From Auraticoccus cholistanensis (GTDB lineage: Bacteria > Actinomycetota > Actinomycetes > Propionibacteriales > Propionibacteriaceae): 64,000 bases of DNA. The stretch covers positions 739,531-803,530 of the forward strand of contig NZ_WPCU01000010.1 in assembly GCF_009742705.1 (NCBI RefSeq). The letters run 5' to 3'. Position numbers and translations under genes: made by a program. Each line of letters opens with the position of its first letter. The stretch's first letter is position 1. Shown one piece after another: positions 33,383-41,687 of the stretch. The notes below the pieces were generated by a model. The model had not been told where the DNA came from, ran no database searches, and saw only the letters and a list, made by a program, of their open reading frames with translations.

Positions 33383-34936
33383 ATGTCCGACCCCCGCAGC
33401 GCCCCCGGTGCCCGCACCTGCGGCATCGTCCCCCCGTACCTGGTCCAGCGTCTGGTCGACCACCCCTCCGAGCGGGTGGCACGCGTGGCGCGGCACACGC
33501 TGAACCTCGACCGCTCCTTCCGCGCCACCCCGGCGCCCGGCCTGCGCGCCGCACCCACCGCGGGTGCCGTGGCGGAGGCTCCCGCCCCCGCCGAGCCGCG
33601 ACGGCAGGTCTGCGACGCGGAGGGCACCACCACGCTGCCCGGGCGGCCGGTGCGGGCCGAGGGCGAGCCCGCCACCGGCGACGCCGCCGCCGACGAGGCC
33701 TACGACGGCCTCGGCGCCACCTGGCAGCTGTTCTGGGAGGCCTTCGGGCGCAACGCCCTGGACGGCCGCGGCGGTCCGCTGCTGGCCACGGTGCACTACG
33801 GCCAGAGCTACGACAACGCCTTCTGGGACGGCACCCAGATGGTGTTCGGCGACGGGGACGGCGAGGTCTTCCGCCGCTTCACGCTGTCGCTGGACGTGAT
33901 CGGGCACGAGCTGGCGCACGGTGTCACCGAGCACACCGCCCGGCTGGTCTACCAGGGCCAGGCCGGCGCGCTGAACGAGAGCGTCTCGGACGTGTTCGGG
34001 TCCCTGGTGCGCCAGCGGGTGCTGGGCCAGACCGCCGAGCAGGCCGACTGGCTGATCGGCGCCGAGCTGTTCACCGACCAGGTGCAGGGGGTGGCGCTGC
34101 GCTCGATGAAGGCCCCGGGGACGGCCTACGACGACGACGTGCTGGGGCGCGACCCGCAGCCGGCCACCATGGCCGACTACGTCCAGACCTCCGAGGACAA
34201 CGGCGGGGTGCACATCAACTCCGGCATCCCCAACCACGCCTTCTACCTGGCCGCCACCGCGATCGGCGGGCACGCCTGGGAGGGTGCCGGCCAGGTCTGG
34301 TACGACGTGCTGACCGGGGCCGACATCAGCCCCGAGTGCGACTTCGCCACCTTCGCCGCGCTGACGACCGCCGCTGCCGCGGCCCGCTTCGGCGAAGGCT
34401 CGGAGCAGGCCCGGGCCGTCGCCGCGGCGTGGCAGCAGGTGGGGGTCACCACGGCCACCGCGTCCGGCACGGAGCCGCTCGAGCCGGTGCCGCTGGGACC
34501 GGGGCCGATCGAACCGGTGCCCACCCCCGACCCGGACCACTCCGAGCCGTTCCCGCCGGGCCCGAGCGAGCCGGTGCCGGCGCCGGACCCCGAGCCGGGG
34601 GTGCCCGCCACGCCGGACGACCCGCCGATCCCCGCGGGGCCTGCCGGGGGCAGCACGGGGCCGGTGGAGCTGATCCGCTCCGGCGGGGTGGCCGGGGCGA
34701 CCCGCCGGGCCCGGTTCGTGCCCGACGAGCTCGACCCGCCGGACGCCGAGGAGTGGCGGAGCCTGCTGCAGGACCGCTCCTTCTGGAGCCAGGTCGCCCA
34801 GCAGGGCCCGACCGCCGACGTCTTCACCTACCGGGTGATCGCGACCCAGGTGGGGCTGGACACCACCATCAGCGAGCAGGCGCTGCCCGACCCGGTGCGG
34901 GGCCTCGTGCACCGCACCCTGCGGCTGGGCGGCTGA
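33383..34936 (+). CDS. Protealysin-like M4 metalloprotease fused to an emfourin-like inhibitor domain
   Basis: A 517-aa protein with no signal peptide. The N-terminal ~45 residues are a protealysin-type propeptide (CGIVPPYLVQRL). The M4 catalytic domain follows with HELAH at 175-179, zinc-ligand Glu199 (ALNES) and catalytic His285 (SGIPNHAF). A Pro/Glu-rich linker covers residues 362-425. The last ~90 residues (427-517) carry a signature like emfourin, the small protealysin inhibitor normally made from a neighbouring gene: VELIRSGGVAGATRRARF, then DVFTYRVIA. Protease and likely inhibitor are thus in one chain. ATG follows AGGAGG. Confidence 0.88.
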   Translation: MSDPRSAPGARTCGIVPPYLVQRLVDHPSERVARVARHTLNLDRSFRATPAPGLRAAPTAGAVAEAPAPAEPRRQVCDAEGTTTLPGRPVRAEGEPATGDAAADEAYDGLGATWQLFWEAFGRNALDGRGGPLLATVHYGQSYDNAFWDGTQMVFGDGDGEVFRRFTLSLDVIGHELAHGVTEHTARLVYQGQAGALNESVSDVFGSLVRQRVLGQTAEQADWLIGAELFTDQVQGVALRSMKAPGTAYDDDVLGRDPQPATMADYVQTSEDNGGVHINSGIPNHAFYLAATAIGGHAWEGAGQVWYDVLTGADISPECDFATFAALTTAAAAARFGEGSEQARAVAAAWQQVGVTTATASGTEPLEPVPLGPGPIEPVPTPDPDHSEPFPPGPSEPVPAPDPEPGVPATPDDPPIPAGPAGGSTGPVELIRSGGVAGATRRARFVPDELDPPDAEEWRSLLQDRSFWSQVAQQGPTADVFTYRVIATQVGLDTTISEQALPDPVRGLVHRTLRLGG

Positions 34937-34967
34937 GCGCAGGCGCGTCACCGGGCCCTGCAGACCA

Positions 34968-35004
34968 CGACGTCCCGACCCGCCAGGTGCGGGCCGGGAC
35001 GTCG
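34968..35004. terminator. Bidirectional terminator between protease and HBHA-like genes
   Basis: Arms CGACGTCCCGACCCGC and GCGGGCCGGGACGTCG form a 16-position stem with one mismatch and a 5-nt loop between two convergent genes. Confidence 0.65.
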
Positions 35005-35027
35005 GGTTCGGGACGGCGGGGTCTGGG

Positions 35028-35972
35028 TCAGGAGGCGGTACCGGGGCCGGTCGAGCCCGGGCTGTCGTCACCGGCCGGCGGCTCGCCGGCGCTGGCGTCG
35101 TTGTCGGCCACCGCGTCGGCCGGGCGGGAGCCCTTGGCCGGGGCGGTGGTGGCCTCCTTGGCGCTGGGCGCCTTCTTGGCCGCCGCCTTGCGGGTCACCG
35201 CCTTCTTCGCCGCCGCCTTCTTGGCCGTCGACACGGGGGTGTCGGTGCTGGCCCCGCCGTCGTCGGTCGGCAGGCTGCCGGCTCCCGCCGCCTCCGGGCT
35301 GGCGCCCTTCGCGGCCGCGCTCTTCCTCGCCGGCGCCTTCTTGGCCGCGGAGCCGGCGCCCGAGGGGGCGGGACGGCTGGCCGAGGCCTTGCGGGCGCGC
35401 GGTGTGGTGCTGGTCTTGGCCGCCGACCCGGTGGCGGTCGGGGTGACCGGGTTCGGGTCGCCGGTCTGGGCCGCGTCGCGGGCCCGCTCGGCGGTCTCCT
35501 TGGCCCCCTCCGCCATCGGCTCGGCGGTCCGTGCGGCCGTGCCGGCGGCCTCCTTGGCCATGTCCTGGGCCTCGCGGGCACGCTGACCGAGGTCCTCGGC
35601 CAGGTCGCTGGCCTGGCCGCGGGCGCGGCTGAAGGCGACCTTGCCGCGCTTGGCCAGCTCCTCGTAGACCTCGCCGGCCTCGCTCAGCCACTGCTCGAGC
35701 TGGACCCGGGCCTGGTCGGGCAGCGTCTTGGCCTGCTCCGGCAGCGAACGGGCGGTCTGCGGCAGACCCACCACCTTGCGGCGCATCTCGGCGGCCTGGG
35801 CCTCCCGCTTCTCGCGGCGGGCCTTGGCCTCCTCGACGGCGGCCTCGTACTGCTCGGTGGCCTTGGCCACGAGGTAGTCGGCGGCACCGAGAGCGGCGTA
35901 GAGGGTGTTGGTGGCCAGCTCGACCACCCGGTCGGTGTTCATGTCGTTCTTGGACTGGTCCTGCTCGGCCAT
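35028..35972 (-). CDS. HBHA-like coiled-coil protein with Lys/Ala-rich tail
   Basis: A 314-aa protein. The N-terminal half is a long amphipathic coiled coil like mycobacterial heparin-binding hemagglutinin (LYAALGAADYLVAKATEQYE, then LPEQAKTLPDQARVQLEQWL). The C-terminal half is low-complexity with repeated KKAAAKKA/RKAAAKKA motifs, as in HBHA and histone H1-like tails. Such tails bind sulfated glycans or nucleic acids. It lies 2 bp after an XRE gene, the order found at the Mycobacterium tuberculosis hbhA locus (Rv0474-Rv0475). Start ATG 35972 follows AGGAG. Confidence 0.8.
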   Translation of the reverse strand: MAEQDQSKNDMNTDRVVELATNTLYAALGAADYLVAKATEQYEAAVEEAKARREKREAQAAEMRRKVVGLPQTARSLPEQAKTLPDQARVQLEQWLSEAGEVYEELAKRGKVAFSRARGQASDLAEDLGQRAREAQDMAKEAAGTAARTAEPMAEGAKETAERARDAAQTGDPNPVTPTATGSAAKTSTTPRARKASASRPAPSGAGSAAKKAPARKSAAAKGASPEAAGAGSLPTDDGGASTDTPVSTAKKAAAKKAVTRKAAAKKAPSAKEATTAPAKGSRPADAVADNDASAGEPPAGDDSPGSTGPGTAS

Positions 35973-35974
35973 GC

Positions 35975-36454
35975 TCACTCCTGCTCGGTTGTGGTGGTCG
36001 TGGTGCTCGTCGCCGTCGCGGTGCCGGCGGCCGGTGGGGTCGCTGCGGCCGGCGTGGAGGCGGCGCGCGAGCGGGCGGCGTCGACGAAGGAGTCGTAGAC
36101 GTCGAGGATGATCTGCTTCTGCCGCCCGGTCAGCAGCCGGTCGGCCAGGACGGCGGCGGGCACGGTGCTGACCCCGTCCGCCGCGGGTGCGGGCTGCTCC
36201 TGCGGGTCGAGCAGGCCGGCGCGGACGTAGAGCGTCTCCGCCGAGACCTGCAGCGCCTTGGCCAGCTGCTGCAGCACCTCCGCCGACGGCCGGCGCAGAC
36301 CCCGCTCGATCTGGCTCAGGTAGGGGTTGGAGACGCCTGCGGACTCCGCCAGCTGGCGCAGCGACACCCCCGCCTGGCGGCGCTGCGCCGCGATGAACTC
36401 CCCCAGGGAGTCCAGCGGCTGCCCCAGCCGTCCCGTGCTGATCCTGCGTGCCAT
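35975..36454 (-). CDS. XRE-family regulator upstream of the HBHA-like gene
   Basis: A 159-aa protein. The helix-turn-helix lies in residues ~18-75 (LGEFIAAQRRQAGVSLRQLAESAGVSNPYLSQIERGLRRPSAEVLQQLAKAL). A linker and a low-complexity Thr/Ala tail (TATSTTTTTTEQE) follow. The gene order matches mycobacterial Rv0474-hbhA. It probably controls its own operon through the GCTAGC sites just upstream. Confidence 0.88.
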   Translation of the reverse strand: MARRISTGRLGQPLDSLGEFIAAQRRQAGVSLRQLAESAGVSNPYLSQIERGLRRPSAEVLQQLAKALQVSAETLYVRAGLLDPQEQPAPAADGVSTVPAAVLADRLLTGRQKQIILDVYDSFVDAARSRAASTPAAATPPAAGTATATSTTTTTTEQE

Positions 36455-36463
36455 GCTCCCAGT

Positions 36464-36481
36464 GTGCTAGCACCAGCTAGC
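36464..36481. promoter_or_regulatory. Candidate XRE operator, twin GCTAGC sites
   Basis: The 10-bp palindrome GTGCTAGCAC (36464-36473) and a second GCTAGC (36476-36481) are centred 10 bp apart, one helical turn, and end 10 bp upstream of the XRE start codon. Confidence 0.5.
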
Positions 36482-36519
36482 GCGCGCAAGCGCAAGCAAG
36501 CACCGTCCTCCCGCCTCCA

Positions 36520-36763
36520 CCCTGCCCCGCTGTATGTCGTCGCGGTCACGGTCGGTGTGTCGCGGCGTGTCCGGATGTCTCCGCGCAACGGCGTACACGT
36601 CCTCAGGGGTGGGCGGCCGCGACCCGTGCGCGACGGTGCTGACGCCCCGGACCGTCCCGCCGGAGGACGCCCCTGGAAACCTGTACGCCGTCGCGCGCGT
36701 ACATCCGGACGCGCCGCGACACGCCGTCCGTGACCGCGATGACATACACGCGGGCAGGGGGGC
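36520..36763. repeat. Large imperfect inverted repeat, two ~95-bp arms
   Basis: The left arm (about 36520-36613) and right arm (about 36664-36763) are reverse complements at roughly 85% identity. Shared blocks include TCGCGGTCACGG, GTGTCGCGGCG, GTCCGGATGT and ACGGCGTACA. The ~50-bp centre is unrelated. This fills most of the 359-bp gap between the XRE gene and the GH65 gene. It could be a duplicated REP/MITE-like element or a very large RNA hairpin. I see no gene in this gap. Confidence 0.8.
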
Positions 36764-36813
36764 GCGGGGAAGGGCGGTGCTGCGGGGGGTCAGCTCCGGT
36801 GGCGGCGGGGCCC

Positions 36814-39330
36814 TCAGACGTCGAACTGGTCCATGTCGATCGAGCGGGGGACGGCCGCGCTGATGCGGGTGCCGTCCTCGCGCTGGCCGCCCACCATCCG
36901 GGGGTGGAGCGGGAACGAGGGCAGCTGCGGGCCCTGGTCCTCGAGCCGGACCGTGGCCGGGGAGTCCGGCGAGAGCTCGACCTTGCGGCCACGGACGGTG
37001 AACCCGGCGCTCTCCCCCTCCTCCAGCTCGAAGCGGTAGCTGTCCGCGCTCAGCTCGGCGCGGACCTTGGCCCCGCCGACCCGGAACCGGAAGATCAGCC
37101 GCTCCCACGACTCGGGCAGCCGGGGGTCGAAGCTCAGCTCGCCGTCGTAGTCGCGCATCCCGCCGAAGCCGAACACCAGGGCGCTCCACACCCCGCCGGC
37201 GGAGGCCACGTGGACGCCGTCGGCGGTGTTCTTGTGCCGGTCGGCCAGGTCGACGAAGGCGCCGGCGTAGAAGTAGCGCAGGGCAAGCTCCCGGTGACCC
37301 ACCTCGGCGGCGATGATCGACTGCACCACCGCCGACAGCGTGGAGTCCCCGGTGGTGATGGGGTCGTAGTACTCGAAGTTCGCCCGCTTCTCCTCGGCGG
37401 TGAACTGGTCGCCCTGCAGGAACATGGCCAGCACCACGTCGGCCTGCTTGATCACCTGGAACCGGTAGATCACCAGCGGGTGGTAGTGCAGCAGCAGCGG
37501 GAAGTTCTGCGACGGCGTGTGCTCCAGGTCCCAGACCTCGCGCTCCAGGAAGTGCAGGTCCTGGGGGTGGATCCCCTGGTTGGCGTCGAAGGGGATCGCC
37601 ATGCCCTCGGCGCAGTCCTCCCAGGTGCTGACCTCGTCCATGGTCAGCTTGAGCCGCGCGGCCAGCCGCTCGAACTCCCGCGGCCAGAACTGCCGCATGG
37701 CCCGCACCGTCTCGGCGGCCTTGCGCAGGTTGAACCGGGCCATCACGTTGGTGAACAGGTTGTCGTTGACCACCGTCGTGTACTCGTCGGGGCCGGTGAC
37801 GGAGTCGATGTGGAACAGCCGGTCGCCGTTGCTGCGCCAGAACCCGAGGTCGGCCCACATCCGCGCGGTCTCGATCAGGATGTCGGCGCCCTGGTTGAGC
37901 AGGAAGGTGACGTCGCCGGTGGCGTTGACGTAGCGGCTGACGGCGTAGGAGACGTCGGCGTCGATGTGGTACTGCGCAGTGCCGGCGGCGTAGTAGGCCG
38001 AGGCCTCCTCGCCGTTGATCGTGCGCCACGGGAACAGCGCCCCGCGCTGGGCCACCTCGGCCGCCCTGCGCCGGGCGGCCGGCAGCATCAGGTGGCGGAA
38101 CCGCAGTGCGTTCCGGGCCAGCCGCGGGTTGGTGTAGGTGAGGAAGGGCAGCACGTAGATCTCGGTGTCCCAGAAGTAGTGCCCGCCGTAGCCGAGCGCG
38201 GTCACCCCCTTGGCGGCGATCCCCTGCCCCTCGGCCCGCATCGAGGCCTGCGCGATCTGGTACAGGTTCCAGCGGATGGCCTGCTGCAGCTCGGGCTGGC
38301 CCTCCACCACCACGTCGGCGTCGGCCCAGAACCGGTCGAGGGCGGCGCGGTGGTCCTTGAGCACGTTGATCAGCCCGTGCTCGGTCGCCCGGTCCAGGGT
38401 GCGGCGGACGCGGTCGGTGAGCTCGCGCACCGGCACGCCGCGGGAGGTGTGGTAGGCGGCGTACTTGACCACCCGGATGGTGTTCCCGGCCTTGGCGTCG
38501 ATCCGGTAGACGATCTTGGCCGAGTCCTCGTCGGCGAAGTAGCGCTCGGTGACGTGGTTGGCGGTGTCGACCACGTGGTGTGCGCCCACCGCGATCGTCA
38601 TCCGCGACTCCACGCACCGGTAGCCCAGCATCAGCCGGCCCTTCTCGGCGTAGTGGTACTGCGGCTCCAGCACCCGGCGGTCGAACTGGGAGCCGCGGCG
38701 GGGGTCCTTGCCCTCGCCCATGGCGGCGGAGCGGACGTGGTACTCGTCCTGGCCGTCCTGGCGGTTGAGGATCTGGGTCGAGATGACCACCGGGGCGTCG
38801 GCGTCGAGCACGGTGAGCTCCATGGTCATCACCGCCAGGTGGCGCTCGGCGAAGGAGACGCTGCGGGTGGTGTTCATCTGCACCCGCTTGCCGGAGGGGG
38901 TGCACCACAGCAGCTCGCGGCGCAGCACGCCGTCGGCGAAGTCGAGGCTGCGCTCGTAGCGCTCCAGGTCGGCCACCGAGAGCAGGATCGGCTCGTCGTC
39001 GACGTAGACCTTGATCAGCGCCGTGTCGGGCGCGTTCACCAGCGTCTGACCCACCCGGGCCAGCCCGTAGGCCTCCTCGGCGTGGTGGATCGGGAAGGTC
39101 TCGTGGAAGCCGTTGACGAAGGTGCCGTGGCTGTGGGTGTCGCGGCCCTCCTCGGGGCAGCCGCGCATGCCCAGGTAGCCGTTGCCCACGGCGAACAGGG
39201 TCTCGGTCGTGCCGAGGTCTTCGGTGCTGTAGCTGGTCTCCACCAGCCGCCACTCGTCGACGGGGAAGCGGAGCCGGTCGAGCGGGTCCACCGGGTCCGG
39301 TCGGACGTGCGAGCCGTGGCGGTCGTTCAC
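36814..39330 (-). CDS. Glycoside hydrolase family 65 (maltose/trehalose/kojibiose-type phosphorylase)
   Basis: An 838-aa GH65 protein. An N-terminal beta-sandwich domain precedes the (alpha/alpha)6 barrel. The catalytic acid is Glu at about 515 in TGPDEYTTVVNDN. Other family blocks are GHYFWDTEIYVLPFL and YHPLVIYRFQVIKQADVVLAMF. It probably phosphorolyses an alpha-glucosyl disaccharide to beta-glucose 1-phosphate, because the next upstream gene encodes beta-phosphoglucomutase. The exact disaccharide cannot be read from sequence. GTG 39330 follows AGGAG. Confidence 0.92.
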   Translation of the reverse strand: MNDRHGSHVRPDPVDPLDRLRFPVDEWRLVETSYSTEDLGTTETLFAVGNGYLGMRGCPEEGRDTHSHGTFVNGFHETFPIHHAEEAYGLARVGQTLVNAPDTALIKVYVDDEPILLSVADLERYERSLDFADGVLRRELLWCTPSGKRVQMNTTRSVSFAERHLAVMTMELTVLDADAPVVISTQILNRQDGQDEYHVRSAAMGEGKDPRRGSQFDRRVLEPQYHYAEKGRLMLGYRCVESRMTIAVGAHHVVDTANHVTERYFADEDSAKIVYRIDAKAGNTIRVVKYAAYHTSRGVPVRELTDRVRRTLDRATEHGLINVLKDHRAALDRFWADADVVVEGQPELQQAIRWNLYQIAQASMRAEGQGIAAKGVTALGYGGHYFWDTEIYVLPFLTYTNPRLARNALRFRHLMLPAARRRAAEVAQRGALFPWRTINGEEASAYYAAGTAQYHIDADVSYAVSRYVNATGDVTFLLNQGADILIETARMWADLGFWRSNGDRLFHIDSVTGPDEYTTVVNDNLFTNVMARFNLRKAAETVRAMRQFWPREFERLAARLKLTMDEVSTWEDCAEGMAIPFDANQGIHPQDLHFLEREVWDLEHTPSQNFPLLLHYHPLVIYRFQVIKQADVVLAMFLQGDQFTAEEKRANFEYYDPITTGDSTLSAVVQSIIAAEVGHRELALRYFYAGAFVDLADRHKNTADGVHVASAGGVWSALVFGFGGMRDYDGELSFDPRLPESWERLIFRFRVGGAKVRAELSADSYRFELEEGESAGFTVRGRKVELSPDSPATVRLEDQGPQLPSFPLHPRMVGGQREDGTRISAAVPRSIDMDQFDV

Positions 39331-39383
39331 TGCGGGGTTCTCCTGCGCTCGGAGGGTCGGGGACTCAGGGGCGTTGCGGTGGC

Positions 39384-40115
39384 TCAGCCGGGGACGAGCT
39401 CGGCCAGGTCGCGCACCACCACGTCGGCGCCGGCGCGGGTGAGGGCCTCCGCACCGACCCCGCGGTCGACGCCGACCACGTGCCCGAAGCCGCCGGCACG
39501 GCCGGCCGCCACCCCCGAGAGCGCGTCCTCGAGCACCACCGAGGCGGCGACCTGGGCACCCAGCAGCTCGGCGGCGCGGACGAAGGTGTCGGGGCGGGGC
39601 TTGCCGGGCAGCTGGTCGCGGGCGGCGACCACCCCGTCGACCACCACGTCGAAGCGCGTGCGCAGCCCCGCCGCCTCGAGCACCGGCACCGCGTTGCGGG
39701 AGGACGAGACCACCGCGATCCTCACGCCGGTGGCGGCGGCCAGGTGGTCCAGCAGGGCCACCGAGCCCGGGTACGGCTGCACCCCGTCGGCGGCCAGCAC
39801 CTGGGCGAAGGCGTCGTTCTTGCGGTTGCCGAGCCCGCACACCGTCTCGCGCTGCGGGTCGTCGGAGGGGTCGCCCTCGGGCAGCGTCAGCCCCCGCGAG
39901 GCGAGGAAGTCCCGGACGCCGTCGTAGCGCGGCTTGCCGTCGACGTGGGCGAAGTAGTCGGCGTCGGTGTAGGGCTCCTCGACGCCGCGCCCGCGCAGGA
40001 AGCCGTTGAACATGACCGACCAGGCGCGCATGTGGACCTCGGCGGTCGGGGTCAGCACGCCGTCCAGGTCGAACAGGGCCGCCTCGACACCGCTCCAGTC
40101 CAGAAGGTCAGTCAC
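39384..40115 (-). CDS. pgmB: Beta-phosphoglucomutase-family HAD hydrolase
   Basis: A 243-aa HAD protein. The nucleophile motif is FDLDGVLTPTAEVH, motif II is VVSSSRNA, Lys is in LPGKPRPDTF and the acidic motif is VVLEDALSGV. The size and cap domain fit beta-phosphoglucomutase, which turns beta-glucose 1-phosphate from the GH65 enzyme into glucose 6-phosphate. The GTG start appears to be leaderless. The GH65 gene follows after 53 bp. Confidence 0.88.
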   Translation of the reverse strand: MTDLLDWSGVEAALFDLDGVLTPTAEVHMRAWSVMFNGFLRGRGVEEPYTDADYFAHVDGKPRYDGVRDFLASRGLTLPEGDPSDDPQRETVCGLGNRKNDAFAQVLAADGVQPYPGSVALLDHLAAATGVRIAVVSSSRNAVPVLEAAGLRTRFDVVVDGVVAARDQLPGKPRPDTFVRAAELLGAQVAASVVLEDALSGVAAGRAGGFGHVVGVDRGVGAEALTRAGADVVVRDLAELVPG

Positions 40116-40121
40116 GTTCCG

Positions 40122-40127
40122 AGCCTA
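40122..40127 (-). promoter_or_regulatory. -10 hexamer, leaderless promoter of pgmB-GH65
   Basis: TAGGCT with a 6-nt gap to GTG 40115. Confidence 0.5.
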
Positions 40128-40194
40128 GGGGACGACACCGCCCGCCACCGCCACGAACGCACAGCGTGCCACCGGTCCCGGGCACGGCGGGGTC

Positions 40195-41160
40195 TCAGCG
40201 GGCCAGCGCGGCCAGCGCCCCCGGCACCACCCGGACCTCGCCGACCGGACGGCCATGCCCCAGCACCGGCGACGTCCGCAGCGCCTGCAGCCCCGGGTCG
40301 TCGAAGCCGAGCGCCAGCAGCACCTCGGCCATCAGCGGCGCCCGCGCCCGCTCGGAGCCGTCGGCGATCTTCAGGGCCACGCCGCGCCCGTCGGGCAGCC
40401 CGATGGCGTACACCGCCTCCGCGCCGGCCTTGCCCACCGACCCCGGCACCGCCCGGTGGAAGCGGAGCTCGTCGCGCCGGGTGCCGGAGGTCCACTCGGG
40501 GTGGCTGCGGACGGCGTCGGCGACCTTGCGCTCGGCGCCCCCGGCCGCGGCGGCGATGCGCCCGAAGGCCCGGGCCAGCCCGGCCAGGGAGAACCCGAGC
40601 AGCGGTGCCCCGCAGCCGTCCACCGCGTCCACCGCGACCGGCTCGCCGGTCAGCTCGGCCACCACGTCGCGGGTGCGCCGCTGCAGCGGGTGGGCCGGGT
40701 CGAGGTAGTCGCCGCGCGACCAGCCGTTGCGCTGGCAGGTGCGCAGCATGCCGGCGTGCTTGCCCGAGCAGTTCATGGCGATCCGCTCGCGGCGGTGGCC
40801 CTGGCGGATCCACTCCTCCCGGGCTTCGGCGTCGGAGGGGAAGTCGACGACGTTCTGCAGCTCGGAGGGGTCCAGACCGCAGCCGCCGAGGATCCGGCGC
40901 ACGCCGTCGCGGTGGAAGGCCTCACCGGAGTGCGAGGCCGAGACCAGCGCCAGCAGCTCGCCCTCGACGTCCAGCCCCTCGCGCACCATCGCCACCGCCT
41001 GCAGCGGCTTGTTGCTGCTGCGGGGCAGGAGGGGCGCCTCCGCGTCGCCCAGCGACGCCAGCAGCTCGCCGTCCGGGCCGGTGACCGCCACCCGGGCGCG
41101 GTGCACGCACTCGACGAAGCCGTTGCGGACGACCTCGACCACTTCCACGTCGCTGCTCAC
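40195..41160 (-). CDS. Asparaginase (Rhizobium etli AnsA-type)
   Basis: A 321-aa protein of the asparaginase II family related to the inducible Rhizobium enzyme, not to E. coli AnsB. The two Ser/Lys motifs of the family are RSSNKPLQA and NCSGKHAGML, and a conserved DGCGAPLLGFSL follows. It would hydrolyse L-asparagine in the cytoplasm. A leaderless GTG start is supported by TAGCCT. Confidence 0.87.
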   Translation of the reverse strand: MSSDVEVVEVVRNGFVECVHRARVAVTGPDGELLASLGDAEAPLLPRSSNKPLQAVAMVREGLDVEGELLALVSASHSGEAFHRDGVRRILGGCGLDPSELQNVVDFPSDAEAREEWIRQGHRRERIAMNCSGKHAGMLRTCQRNGWSRGDYLDPAHPLQRRTRDVVAELTGEPVAVDAVDGCGAPLLGFSLAGLARAFGRIAAAAGGAERKVADAVRSHPEWTSGTRRDELRFHRAVPGSVGKAGAEAVYAIGLPDGRGVALKIADGSERARAPLMAEVLLALGFDDPGLQALRTSPVLGHGRPVGEVRVVPGALAALAR

Positions 41161-41166
41161 CGCGGG

Positions 41167-41172
41167 AGGCTA
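41167..41172 (-). promoter_or_regulatory. -10 hexamer, leaderless promoter of the asparaginase gene
   Basis: TAGCCT with a 6-nt gap to GTG 41160. Confidence 0.5.
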
Positions 41173-41219
41173 TCGCGGCGGCGGAGGCGGTGGCCCCGCC
41201 GCCCGGCACCATGCCGGAC

Positions 41220-41669
41220 ATGACGAGCACCTGGATCACCGTCGGCGGGCTGGCGCTGACCGCCTTCGTCGCCCTGGTCGCGATCCGTCCCCGGTGGTTC
41301 GCGACCTGGCGGGTGGCACGTCACCACGGCCCCGACGACGTCTCCGGCTACACCAGGCTCGGCGACGCCTCCCCGGGTTCGGTGCGGCTGCTGTACGGGG
41401 TGCTGGCCGGGTTCTTCCTGGTGGCGACCTTCGTGGTGCGCGGGTGGGCGGTGGCCGACGAGCGCTGCGACGTCGCCCGCTCGGTCTACGACTCGGCCCG
41501 CGACCAGGACGGCTGGCGGGAGGCCGCGGAGGCCGAGGGGATGTCGCTGACGACGCAGCAGCGCAGCGGCTCGCGGAGCTGGACGACGCACACGCTCACC
41601 CGCGCCGGTCAGCCGGTGGCGAGCTGGTCCGACGCGGGGGGCGGCTGGCGCTTCGAGTGCGGCGGCTAG
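41220..41669 (+). CDS. Small membrane protein of unknown function
   Basis: A 149-aa protein that I do not recognise. One hydrophobic helix lies at residues ~5-22 and another at ~58-76 (LLYGVLAGFFLVATFVVRGW). The remainder is polar, with two Cys (ERCDVARS and the C-terminal FECGG). Start ATG 41220 was chosen because the hydrophobic segment begins directly after it. Codon use is like that of its neighbours. Confidence 0.7.
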   Translation: MTSTWITVGGLALTAFVALVAIRPRWFATWRVARHHGPDDVSGYTRLGDASPGSVRLLYGVLAGFFLVATFVVRGWAVADERCDVARSVYDSARDQDGWREAAEAEGMSLTTQQRSGSRSWTTHTLTRAGQPVASWSDAGGGWRFECGG

Positions 41670-41687
41670 CCGTCGCCGCGTCCGGGC

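Noticed and set aside
36464..36733. Plus-strand frame across the left inverted-repeat arm, whose peptide resembles the minus-strand peptide of the right arm
   Set aside because: The likeness follows from the DNA inverted repeat. Substitutions are not biased to silent positions, and no start with a ribosome-binding site is present.
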